From Acinetobacter sp. TGL-Y2 (GTDB lineage Bacteria; Pseudomonadota; Gammaproteobacteria; Pseudomonadales; Moraxellaceae), in NCBI RefSeq assembly GCF_001612555.1, contig NZ_CP015110.1, forward strand, positions 3,162,001 to 3,226,000: DNA of 64,000 bases, in the 5' to 3' direction. The number at the start of each line of letters is the position of its first letter. Position 1 is the stretch's first letter. The notes beneath the pieces are model-generated. The model was not told where the DNA came from. It searched no databases and saw only the letters and a program-made list of their open reading frames with translations. The position numbers were made by a program, and so were the translations under genes. Positions 18,194-26,600 of this stretch are shown in pieces.

Positions 18194-18910
18194 TTAAATG
18201 TTTGAACTAAATAATCTGCCCAATACATAGGGAATCACAGTCTCAGTTCGAATAATACGGTTGCCCAGACTCAGTGCTTGGCAGCCGTTTTTGATGAGCA
18301 GATCAACTTCAAAAGGAATAAAGCCACCTTCTGGACCAATCACAATGGTACATGCATGATCAATGGCATAAGGCATATTGGATTCAACATAAGGATGTGC
18401 CACATAACAAGGGGTATCCACAGTAATCAGCGTAGGTAATACATCTTCGACAAAGGGTTTAAAGCGTTTGAATATTTCAATTTGAGGCGCCACAGTGTCG
18501 CCCGCTTGCTCCAAACCTAAATCTATAAAATGATCTAACTGCTGTAAAAATGGCGTCTGCCAATAGCTTTTATCGACCCGATAACTGTGCAATAAAATGA
18601 TCTTTTCGACCCCCAAAGTCACACTATCTTGAATTAAACGGCGTAAAACTTTGGGCCTTGGCATGGCTAAAATAAGGGTAACTGGTAGCTTTTTCGGGAT
18701 CACTTCTTCATACAAAGCTTTGACACGAATCGCTTGCTCAGACACATCTACCACTTCGGTGAGATATCTTTTTCCTGCTTTGATACCCACTTTTAGCGTA
18801 TCCCCCACTTTGACATCGACATGGGTTTTTAAATGCTCAAGCTGACGTTTTGAGGTAATCGACCAAAGTTCAGATTCAGTTTGGCGTGGATCAAGCAGGA
18901 CGATATTCAT
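18194..18910 (-). CDS. rsmE: 16S rRNA m3U1498 methyltransferase
   Basis: 238 aa from ATG 18,910 (MNIVLLDPRQ); a TTG three codons upstream is less likely. N-terminal PUA-like domain, then a SPOUT methyltransferase with a C-terminal trefoil knot shown by VIGPEGGFIPFEVDLL and LGNRIIRTETVIPYVLG. It methylates U1498 of 16S rRNA in the assembled 30S subunit. It lies convergent to mscS and separate from waaA by about 190 bases. Confidence 0.95.
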   Translation of the reverse strand: MNIVLLDPRQTESELWSITSKRQLEHLKTHVDVKVGDTLKVGIKAGKRYLTEVVDVSEQAIRVKALYEEVIPKKLPVTLILAMPRPKVLRRLIQDSVTLGVEKIILLHSYRVDKSYWQTPFLQQLDHFIDLGLEQAGDTVAPQIEIFKRFKPFVEDVLPTLITVDTPCYVAHPYVESNMPYAIDHACTIVIGPEGGFIPFEVDLLIKNGCQALSLGNRIIRTETVIPYVLGRLFSSNI

Positions 18911-19103
18911 AAAATCCAAAATAAAAAAATACTGAATAAAGATAGGCGATGGGTGACAAGGGTGGCGTCAGTTTCTCTATGCTATAGAACATCGTAGCGG
19001 ATAGAAAAAGGCTTTTTCACTCTTGCCCCGTCAAAATTAGATCATGTCTAGACAAAATCACTGTCATTTTGAAGAATATTGAGGCGATGAGTATTCATAA
19101 CCA

Positions 19104-20384
19104 TTATAAATAACGATCCAAAACCGCAATATGTTTTGCTAAGGATCCTGCATTTTTTTGCATAATGGCGTCCGCATTTTCACTCATTTGCATTGCTAAA
19201 GCGGGATTTTCAATGAAATCCATCAGCATCGCGGCAATCTGCGGAGCATCTTGTCCCACTGCGACTGCATAGGCTGCAACGAACTCATCCACAATGATCT
19301 GAAAATTAAAATAGTTGGGTCCAATCACTGTCGGCACACGTAGTGCAATCGGCTCTAATATATTGTGCCCACCACCCGGTGAATTTAAAGACCCTCCCAC
19401 AAAGCAGGCTTGACTTAAGGCATACCACAGCCACATTTCCCCCATGCTATCGGCCAAATACACTTGCGTATCCGATTCAATCGCCTGATTTAGGCTGCGG
19501 CGCTGGGTGTTTAAATTTAAATTTTGTGTTATTTGATAGACGTCATCAAAGCGTTCAGGATGACGCGGAACCACGATTAATAATAAGCTTGGATCATGTT
19601 GTAGTTGATCCTTAAATGCGTCGAGCAGCAATTGCTCTTCTGGCGCATGGGTACTGGCAATGGTGACAATCTTACGATTCGACAGTTGCCATTCGCTTTT
19701 TAACTCTTTGGCTTGTTCGATGAAGCCTTGCGGTGCATGAATATCAAATTTAATACTCCCCACCACCTGACTTTGACTCTGGGACATACCCAACTGCTGA
19801 AACCGCGCTAAAGATGCCTGATCTTGCGCCAAAAGCTGATCTATACCCAATAACATCGGCCGGGTAAGACTTGGCACTTTGGCATAGCCTTGGGCTGATT
19901 TTTCAGAAAGACGTGCATTGACCAATATCGTCGGAACATGGGCAATTTTGGCTTGATCAATCAAGTTCGGCCACAGTTCAGTTTCGACCAAAATCAACAT
20001 TTTCGGTTGATATTTTTGGAAGAAAGCCTGAACTAAGTGCTTTTGATCTGCAGGTAAATATACCGCTTGAAAGCGCGCTTCATAGGGTGCTCTAAGAAAT
20101 AACGACTTTGCACGCGCCTGACCTGTTTTAGTGGTATTGGTGACTAAAACGGGATGCCCTAATTTTAAATAATGCTCGATTAATGGCTGTGCTGCATTGG
20201 TTTCCCCTACAGAGACCACATGAAACCAAATGGTATCCAGATTTTTAGGGGGCTGAAAAGGTCCAAAGCGTTCTAGATATTCTTGTTGATACTGCTGTTC
20301 ATTTTCGGCACGTTTTTTTATACGCCATTGATAAACGGGCTTAAGAAGCACCAATGCTGCGTTATACCAAAATGGAGTTGCCAA
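19104..20384 (-). CDS. waaA: Kdo transferase
   Basis: 426 aa. It adds 3-deoxy-D-manno-octulosonic acid to lipid A precursor on the inner face of the inner membrane. One N-terminal membrane anchor, the glycosyltransferase-30 motifs FHVVSVGETNAAQPLI (catalytic Glu region) and the C-terminal nucleotide-sugar site SPGGGHNILEPIALRVPTV are visible. The usual residue ranges and length agree with WaaA/KdtA. It is a single gene with its own gap on both sides. Confidence 0.96.
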   Translation of the reverse strand: MATPFWYNAALVLLKPVYQWRIKKRAENEQQYQQEYLERFGPFQPPKNLDTIWFHVVSVGETNAAQPLIEHYLKLGHPVLVTNTTKTGQARAKSLFLRAPYEARFQAVYLPADQKHLVQAFFQKYQPKMLILVETELWPNLIDQAKIAHVPTILVNARLSEKSAQGYAKVPSLTRPMLLGIDQLLAQDQASLARFQQLGMSQSQSQVVGSIKFDIHAPQGFIEQAKELKSEWQLSNRKIVTIASTHAPEEQLLLDAFKDQLQHDPSLLLIVVPRHPERFDDVYQITQNLNLNTQRRSLNQAIESDTQVYLADSMGEMWLWYALSQACFVGGSLNSPGGGHNILEPIALRVPTVIGPNYFNFQIIVDEFVAAYAVAVGQDAPQIAAMLMDFIENPALAMQMSENADAIMQKNAGSLAKHIAVLDRYL

Positions 20385-20488
20385 AAAAGTGACCTCAAAT
20401 CAAATGAATGTTTAAAAATATAACAGAGCATAAGTGGATTCACCACTCATGCTCTGCCTATGACTACTTAAATGTACAGGCTTAGCGC

Positions 20489-21568
20489 TTATTCAGCGTG
20501 TGCCAAACTCTCTGCTAAAAATGGATAATCGACATAACCTTCAGGGACATGGGTGCCGATCATATTTTCAAACTTCAATTCATTCAGTGGCGCATCTTGT
20601 ATCAAGCGCTCATATAAATCTGGGTTTGCAATATAGGCTTTACCAAATGAGACTGCATCGGCTTTTTCAGATACCAATAAATCCAGTGCAGTTTCACGAT
20701 CTAATTTCATATTGGCAATATATGGGATGCCATTTGAACGCTCTTTTAAATATTGACTGATACTGTCGTCAGCCAAATATTCACGCGTAAAGAAGAAAGC
20801 AATCTGACGTTTGCCTAGTTGCTCTAAGACATAGCCGAAAGTTTCACGTGGATCGTGATCACCCATATCGTGCTCATCGCCGCGTGGTGCCAAATGCACA
20901 CCCACACGACCTGCGCCCCAGACTTCAATCAGCGCATCTACAACTTCCAATAGGAAGCGCGCGCGGTTTTCAACAGAACCACCGTAGATGTCTTCACGTT
21001 GATTGGTTTTGCTTTGCAAGAATTGGTCAATTAAATAACCGTTGGCAGCATGTAATTCTACACCATCAAAACCCGCAGCTTGAGCATAAATTGCAGCTTG
21101 TTTAAACTGCGCAGTAATGGCCTGAATTTCTGAAATTTCAAGCGGACGCGGTACAACATAGTCACGTTTTGGACGTAGTAAACTGACCTGACCTGCTTGT
21201 TGAACATTACTTGCAGAAACTGGCGTTTCACCGTTTAATAAATCTGGATGTGATACACGACCGACATGCCAAAGCTGAGAAACAATGAGCCCCCCTTTGG
21301 CATGAACTGCCTCAGTGACCATTTTCCAACCTTCAACCTGTGCATCTGTGAACAAACCTGGCGTATTTTCATAGCCATTAGCTTCTTCAGAAATCACCGT
21401 CGCTTCAGCAATAATCAGTCCTGAACTTGCACGCTGTGCATAGTACTCAGCCATTATTGGAGTCGGAACACGATCCGCTGTTGCTCGGCTACGCGTCAAA
21501 GGCGCCATCACCACACGGTTTTTTAATTTTAATTCGCCAAATTGAATAGGTGTATTGAAATCCGCCAT
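20489..21568 (-). CDS. nemA: Old Yellow Enzyme-type alkene reductase (NemA-like)
   Basis: 359 aa TIM-barrel FMN enzyme. VVMAPLTRSRA marks the N-terminal flavin loop and ELHAANGYLIDQFL contains the substrate-binding His-x-x-Asn pair typical of NemA-type OYEs. It reduces electrophilic double bonds and nitro or maleimide compounds with NADPH. It begins 31 bases after the ArsR-type gene on the same strand, so the two form an operon in which the regulator probably senses electrophiles. The end has no clear terminator. Confidence 0.93.
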   Translation of the reverse strand: MADFNTPIQFGELKLKNRVVMAPLTRSRATADRVPTPIMAEYYAQRASSGLIIAEATVISEEANGYENTPGLFTDAQVEGWKMVTEAVHAKGGLIVSQLWHVGRVSHPDLLNGETPVSASNVQQAGQVSLLRPKRDYVVPRPLEISEIQAITAQFKQAAIYAQAAGFDGVELHAANGYLIDQFLQSKTNQREDIYGGSVENRARFLLEVVDALIEVWGAGRVGVHLAPRGDEHDMGDHDPRETFGYVLEQLGKRQIAFFFTREYLADDSISQYLKERSNGIPYIANMKLDRETALDLLVSEKADAVSFGKAYIANPDLYERLIQDAPLNELKFENMIGTHVPEGYVDYPFLAESLAHAE

Positions 21569-21599
21569 TTACCTTACCTCATCACGCTACGTCTTTACG

Positions 21600-21902
21600 T
21601 TATAGCGACTGTTGAATATGTGATACAAAATTTTGAATCAGTGCTTCATTACGCGAAAAATAAGACCATTGACCATACTTCGTTGCCTGAATCAAACCTG
21701 CTTGCTGTAAAACAGACAAGTGATTCGACATCGTAGACTGAGAAACATCTGCAATTTTTTCAATCTGTCCTGCACAAACTCCACGACTAAAATCTTCAAC
21801 GCATTCATTTTTTGGAATAAATTGCTCAGGATCTTTTAAACATAATAGAATCTGTCGTCTAATCGGGTTAGATAGGGCTTTATAAATCGCTTCTGTGTCC
21901 AT
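21600..21902 (-). CDS. ArsR/SmtB-family regulator
   Basis: 100 aa winged-helix protein (LSNPIRRQILLCL, then QIEKIADVSQSTMSNHLSVLQQAGLIQATKYGQWSYFSR split over the recognition helix and wing). Cys21, Cys34 and Cys43 (LLCLKD, NECVED, RGVCAG) are placed for thiol sensing of electrophiles or oxidants rather than for a known metal site. Operon with the OYE gene, under a region with repeated ATATCGAT half-sites (see 21,969). It probably represses the operon until an electrophile modifies it. Confidence 0.88.
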   Translation of the reverse strand: MDTEAIYKALSNPIRRQILLCLKDPEQFIPKNECVEDFSRGVCAGQIEKIADVSQSTMSNHLSVLQQAGLIQATKYGQWSYFSRNEALIQNFVSHIQQSL

Positions 21903-21961
21903 CTCATTTCACTCAAAGTCATGATCTGCACTGTGCCAAGATCATTATATCGATTTTTTTA

Positions 21962-21988
21962 GATATTAATATCGATTTAACTCGATAT
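21962..21988. promoter_or_regulatory. Inverted repeats upstream of the arsR-nemA operon
   Basis: Two overlapping dyads: the perfect 12-bp palindrome GATATTAATATC (21,962-21,973) and ATATCGA-TTTAAC-TCGATAT (21,969-21,988). A further TATATCGAT lies near 21,947. They are 60-86 bases upstream of the regulator start, where an ArsR operator would overlap the promoter. Confidence 0.6.
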
Positions 21989-22113
21989 ATACAAATTAAT
22001 TCAATCTCAATGCTGACGGTGCAAGTAATTTTGATTCTAACATTGTTCTAAAACTGAACTTCAGTTTGAGTCAATTAAAAATTTTATCTCTGCATTTAGC
22101 ATAACCCAGAGAT

Positions 22114-22140
22114 AAAAAAACAGAGCCGAAGCTCCGCTTT
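22114..22140 (-). terminator. prfB terminator
   Basis: On the minus strand GCGGAGC-TTCG-GCTCTG is followed by a run of T residues, just after the prfB stop. Confidence 0.75.
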
Positions 22141-22161
22141 TTAAATCTTAAGATTTGCCCC

Positions 22162-23257
22162 TTAAAGACCTTGTTTCAAGCTTGCCTCAATGAACTTATC
22201 TAGGTCACCATCCAGTACAGCCCCAGTGTTTGAGCTTTCTACACTGGTACGTAAATCCTTAATGCGTGAGTCATCTAAGACGTATGAACGAATTTGACTG
22301 CCCCACCCAATATCTGACTTGGTGTCTTCTAAAGCTTTAGCCGCATCATTACGGATTTGCATTTCACGCTCATACAGTTTTGCACGTAACTGTTTCCATG
22401 CATGATCACGGTTGGCATGTTGTGAACGTTGGTTCTGACACGCCACCACAATACCTGTTGGCGCATGCGTTAAACGTACCGCAGAATCGGTTTTGTTAAT
22501 GTGCTGACCACCCGCGCCTGATGCACGGTAGGTATCTGTACGAACATCGGCGGGATTAATATCAATTTCAATATTGTCATCCACTTCAGGCGATACAAAA
22601 ACAGCTGAGAATGAGGTATGACGACGGTTACCTGAGTCAAATGGCGACTTACGAACAAGGCGATGTACACCAGATTCAGTACGTAACCAACCGTAAGCAT
22701 ATTCGCCTTCAACACGAATGGTCGCAGACTTAATACCCGCCACATCACCGTCAGATTCTTCCATCAATTCAGCCTTAAAGCCATGACGTTCGATCCAGCG
22801 TAAATACATGCGCAGTAACATCGATGCCCAGTCTTGTGCTTCTGTACCACCAGAACCTGCTTGAATCTCGACATAACACGGATTCGGATCCATTGGGTTA
22901 CTGAACATACGACGGAATTCTAGTTTGGCAAGTTCTGATTCTGAGGCCGTCAGTTCTGCTTGGACATCTTCCAGTAAACTTTCATCATCGACTTCTACAG
23001 CCAAATCCAATAATGCTTGCGCATCTTGAAGCTGCGTGGTTAAACCTTCTAAAACGTTCAATACGTTTTCAAGTTCACCTTTTTCTTTTGCCATGGCTTG
23101 CGCACGGCTTTGATCATTCCAAATATTTGGATCTTCTAATTCGCGGAGGACCTCTTCTAAACGCTCTTTCTTTAGATCGTAGTCAAAGATACCCCCGTAA
23201 TGTTTGACCACGGTCGTTTAAGTCTTTTAATTGGATTAGATAAGGATTAATTTCCAC
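22162..23257 (-). CDS. prfB: Peptide chain release factor 2, with programmed +1 frameshift
   Basis: RF2 releases peptides at UGA and UAA. The first 24 codons run from GTG 23,257 ([10 protein letters not shown]...LRGYL) to an in-frame TGA at 23,183-23,185. The coding sequence then continues in the +1 frame as [12 protein letters not shown] to 22,162, total 364 aa as in E. coli. The shift site GGGGGTATCTTTGAC has the Shine-Dalgarno-like G-run and slippery CTT-TGA of the autoregulatory RF2 frameshift. The GGQ loop ([15 protein letters not shown]) and the SPF anticodon-like motif ([10 protein letters not shown]) are present. The codon after CTT is read by skipping the T at 23,185. Confidence 0.97.
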
Positions 23258-23549
23258 GCGAATTACTCTCAATCAAAGTAGATAGATTTTGAAGAGGCAA
23301 ATTATATCACAGTCTGCTCGGACGCATTGAATACAGCCTGCTCATGACCCAATCATAAATGATAATCAGACAATCGTATTTTCTCATCAGTCATTTTCAA
23401 GCTCTAAAAATTCACCATAGAAGTGCCCCTCCTTCGAGTAGATATAACGTGAGACTTCGTAAAAGGAGATACTTTTTGTTAAATACACTCTCCTGCTATG
23501 CCCTTCGCCTAAAAACGAAATTTTAGTATCAATTTAAATTTCAATAATA

Positions 23550-24463
23550 AATCTCTTTCATAAATCAAAAAATAATCAATCTTTTGCCGATTATTTGTAC
23601 CAAAGCCTCTTCAATAATCATGCATAATCTTTGAATGAAATACATCGATTCAAAAAAGCTTTCTGAAACACAGTTCAAGCGATATACAGGCATCTCATGG
23701 TCAACCTTTTATTTAATGGTTGAGCAACTTAATATGCATGTTCCTGCCAAAGGCAGACCACCTAAATTGAGCATAGAAGATCAAATCCTTCTATGCTTAA
23801 GTTATTGGCGTGAATACCGAACATTGTTCCATGTCGCAACAAGTTATGGTGTTTCAGAGCCTACAGCTTCAAGAATCGTCCGCCACGTAGAGGACTGCCT
23901 CATCAAGTCGAATTTATTTAATTTACCAAAGGATTTGCCAGAAGGCGAAGGCATTGATTGGAATGTGGTGATCGTAGATGCCACAGAAATTACAATACAA
24001 AGGCCTAAAAAAACAGAAGAAAAGCTATAGTGGGAAGAAGAAGGCACATACTTTCAAAGTTCAAGCCATCATTCATTATAAGACTCAGAAAATTCTAAGT
24101 TTATGCACGAGTCGTGGTGCTGTACATGATTTTGAACTCTTCAAACGTAACTTGAATCAGATTCCTATAGGTGCCTTCATTCTTGCAGATAAAGGCTATC
24201 AAGGGATTTATGCAGTATATGCGAATAGCCTATTGCCATTAAAAGCAAAAAAGCGCTGCAAACTGGATCCTGAGCTAAAAATGTATAATCAAGAAATCAA
24301 TAAAAGGAGAATTGGCATTGAGCATATATTTGGTAGTTTGAAAACTTTCAAAATTCTTGCTGAGCGATATCGTAACCGTGGAAAAAGACTGGGCTTAAGA
24401 TTCAATTTAATTGCTGGAATTTACAACATGGAGCTGAATAAAAAATGACTTATGAAAGAAGTC
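23550..24463 (+). mobile_element. IS5-family element copy 3 (914 bp)
   Basis: Third unit of the 914-bp family, with ends AATCTCTTTCATAAATCA and inverted GACTTATGAAAGAAGTC, flanked by TA at 23,548 and 24,464. It lies in the core chromosome between prfB and the porin genes, outside the island. The left end differs by one base from the others. It sits upstream of the porin promoter region and has not disrupted a visible gene. Confidence 0.87.
23635..24448 (+). CDS. IS5-family transposase copy 3, ORFA plus ORFB
   Basis: ORFA 23,635-24,030 (131 aa) and ORFB about 23,978-24,448 overlap in +1 over CCTAAAAAAACAG. The catalytic Asp (IVDATEI), second Asp (ILADKGYQG) and Glu region (RRIGIEHIFGSLK) are all intact, so this is the copy most likely to be active and the probable source of activity for the others. 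Many silent differences from copies 1 and 2 show long separation. Confidence 0.83.
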
Positions 24464-24586
24464 TAATTAATGATTTTTTAATTTAAGAAGGAGATTTAAT
24501 AAAAGTTAAAAATTATTTGTAATGGTTTTATATTCACGTATTTTAAAAAATAAACACCACTAAAGTTAATGATCAAAGTTCTTATT

Positions 24587-24609
24587 TTAATCAACCAAAG
24601 GTTGATTAA
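24587..24609. promoter_or_regulatory. Perfect 10-bp-arm palindrome (operator-like)
   Basis: TTAATCAACC-AAA-GGTTGATTAA is a perfect inverted repeat with a 3-base centre, about 235 bases upstream of the porin start and 120 bases beyond the IS end. There is no T-run, so a terminator is less likely than a protein-binding site. Confidence 0.5.
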
Positions 24610-24763
24610 TTGATTTAAAAATAAGTATAAATATTGTAAATACACAGTTTCTCTACAATTTTAATAAATTAAAACATCACCTTAAACCTTTTAATATTCA
24701 TGAGCTTAAAGTGTGAAAATTACATTAATTTACGCTAATTACACTAGGGTTACATGCTAATGA

Positions 24764-24791
24764 TTGACGCAGTTTTAAAACGCTCTAGACT
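24764..24791 (+). promoter_or_regulatory. Candidate porin promoter
   Basis: TTGACG, 16 bases, TAGACT lie about 50 bases upstream of the porin ATG, leaving a short leader with a strong ribosome site. Confidence 0.5.
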
Positions 24792-24842
24792 CGAAGATGT
24801 AACAAAAAATGTATCCGAATTTAATCTTCAAGGGGAAGTTTC

Positions 24843-25619
24843 ATGAAAAAGTTAGCAATCGCTTCTGCTCTTCTTTCAGCTTTGGCTGTAACTGGAACCG
24901 CAAACGCATACCAAGCTGAAGTAGGTGCTTCTGCTGGATTAATCGATCCAGATAATGGTAGTTCAAGTGGTTCTTTCGGTGTGGATGGTACTTATTACTT
25001 CAATCCTGTTCAGACACGTAATTCACCTTTAGCTGAAGCGGCGTTCTTGGACCGTGCAAGCAATGTGAATGCTCAATTCAACTACGATGAAGTTGGTGAT
25101 GCTGAAGCAACTAAATACGGTGTAGGTGCAGAATACTACGTACCAAATTCAGATTTCTATGTCAGTGGTAATGTTGCCCGTCAAGATATTGAATATCCAA
25201 ATGGCGCAGACTTTGACACAACGTTGTACGGTGCCGAAGTTGGTTACCTACCAGCACCAGGCCTGCTCATTGCAGCAGGTTTGAAAGGTTATGATAACGA
25301 TTATGACGATGGTGTTGATCCAACATTACGTGCTAAATACGTAACAACTTTAAGTAATGGTAAAGCTATTAACCTAGAAGCAGGCGCTGCATTTGGCGAT
25401 CTAGATGAGTTTAATTTAGCTGCTGACTACTTCATTGATCAATCTTTAAGTGTTGGTGCTGACTATTATAGCAACGACCTAAATGACAATAGTGAATTCG
25501 GCATCAGCGCACGTAAATTCTTTAATCAGCAAGTTAGCGTAGAAGGTCGTGTTGGTTTTGGTGATGTCGCTTCAAATGATTACAATAAATTTGGTTTAGC
25601 TGCTAAATATCGTTTCTAA
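24843..25619 (+). CDS. Putative porin, Omp33-36-like (paralogue A)
   Basis: 258 aa. A signal peptide (MKKLAIASALLSALAVTGTA-NA) is followed by a mature start YQAEVGASAG; beta-strand alternation and the block GTYYFNPVQ, LAEAAFLDRASNV match the Omp33-36 porin family of Acinetobacter (putative porin, Porin_7 type). The C-terminus ends in Tyr-Arg-Phe, as expected for BAM-inserted barrels. It is followed by a terminator and then by a close paralogue, so the pair arose by tandem duplication. Outer-membrane diffusion of small solutes is the likely role. Confidence 0.85.
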   Translation: MKKLAIASALLSALAVTGTANAYQAEVGASAGLIDPDNGSSSGSFGVDGTYYFNPVQTRNSPLAEAAFLDRASNVNAQFNYDEVGDAEATKYGVGAEYYVPNSDFYVSGNVARQDIEYPNGADFDTTLYGAEVGYLPAPGLLIAAGLKGYDNDYDDGVDPTLRAKYVTTLSNGKAINLEAGAAFGDLDEFNLAADYFIDQSLSVGADYYSNDLNDNSEFGISARKFFNQQVSVEGRVGFGDVASNDYNKFGLAAKYRF

Positions 25620-25643
25620 GTCATCTTTTAGTTTTCACCCTAT

Positions 25644-25672
25644 AAAAAGCCCATCTTCGGATGGGCTTTTTA
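25644..25672 (+). terminator. Porin A terminator
   Basis: AAAAAGCCCATC-TTCG-GATGGGCTTTTTAG, 25 bases after the stop codon. Confidence 0.93.
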
Positions 25673-25788
25673 GTGCCGTTTTAATAGAATGTCATTTTTT
25701 ATACATTGACTCTCTGAGTTTTTTTTATACAATGTCACCGAACTGTAACAATACAGTCATAATTTTATAACAAAGAGAGCATTTTATA

Positions 25789-26550
25789 ATGTTTAAGAAA
25801 ATTGTACTTGCAACAGCAATTATTGCTAGCCTAGGAACAGCTCATGCTTATCAAGCAGAAGTTGGCGGAACCATTTCTTTAGTAGACCCAGACCAAGGCG
25901 ATACCTCTGCAGGTTTCGCAGTTGATGGAACTTACTATTTTAATCCAGTACAAGTCAAAAATAACCCATTAAATGAAGCAGCATTTTTAGATCGTGCAAG
26001 CAATGTTAATGGCGCGATTTCATATATTGATTATGACTTAAGTGATATCACTACTTTTGGTGCTGGTGTTGAATACTTCGTACCGAATTCAGACTTTTAT
26101 GTAAGCGCTAATATCGGACAAACTCAACTAGGAAGTGATGGTTCAGAGGATTTCGATACAACGACTTATAGCGCTGAAGTCGGTTATTTACCTGCACCAG
26201 GTTTATTGGTTGCAGTAGGACTGACTGGTTTTGATAATGATTTAGGCGATGACGTAGATCCAACTTTACGTGCTAAATATGTGACTCAAGTGGGCGCATA
26301 TGATATGAATTTTGAGGGTGCTGCTACATTTGGTGATATCAATGCATATGGCCTTGGTGCAGATCTTTATCTAGATAAAACGTTTAGCGTTGGTGCTGGT
26401 TTTTCAGGTAGTGATGCAGATGGTGTAGATGATGACGTATTTAATATTCGTGCTAAAAAATTCTTTACTCAGCAAATTAGCCTAGAAGGTTCAGTTAACT
26501 TTGCAGATGCCGGTAATGTATTCGGTGTTCGTGGTGCATACCGCTTCTAA
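25789..26550 (+). CDS. Putative porin, Omp33-36-like (paralogue B)
   Basis: 253 aa with its own signal peptide (ending TAHA-YQAEVGG). Blocks shared with the upstream gene include TYYFNPVQ, EAAFLDRASNV, EYFVPNSDFYVS, AEVGYLPAPGLL and DPTLRAKYVT, so about half the residues agree by eye. It also ends in an aromatic (YRF). A terminator separates it from porin A, and its own leader has a ribosome site before ATG 25,789, so the two may be differentially expressed. Confidence 0.85.
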   Translation: MFKKIVLATAIIASLGTAHAYQAEVGGTISLVDPDQGDTSAGFAVDGTYYFNPVQVKNNPLNEAAFLDRASNVNGAISYIDYDLSDITTFGAGVEYFVPNSDFYVSANIGQTQLGSDGSEDFDTTTYSAEVGYLPAPGLLVAVGLTGFDNDLGDDVDPTLRAKYVTQVGAYDMNFEGAATFGDINAYGLGADLYLDKTFSVGAGFSGSDADGVDDDVFNIRAKKFFTQQISLEGSVNFADAGNVFGVRGAYRF

Positions 26551-26571
26551 TCTCCTTTTGAGATAGAAATC

Positions 26572-26600
26572 AAAAAACCGCTCTCATGAGCGGTTTTTTA
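26572..26600. terminator. Terminator between porin B and recJ
   Basis: AAAAAACCGCTC-TCAT-GAGCGGTTTTTTA. The convergent genes on both sides can use it. Confidence 0.92.

Larger units (their letters stand above)
24464..24842. other. Region between IS copy 3 and the first porin gene
   Basis: Noncoding, AT-rich. It holds a perfect dyad at 24,587-24,609, a candidate promoter at 24,764-24,791 and a strong ribosome site (AGGGGAAG, 24,831-24,838). No ORF or RNA gene was recognised. Confidence 0.55.

Noticed and set aside
23183..23185. TGA in prfB as a disabling mutation
   Set aside because: It sits in the canonical RF2 programmed frameshift site after a G-run and CTT, so it is functional.
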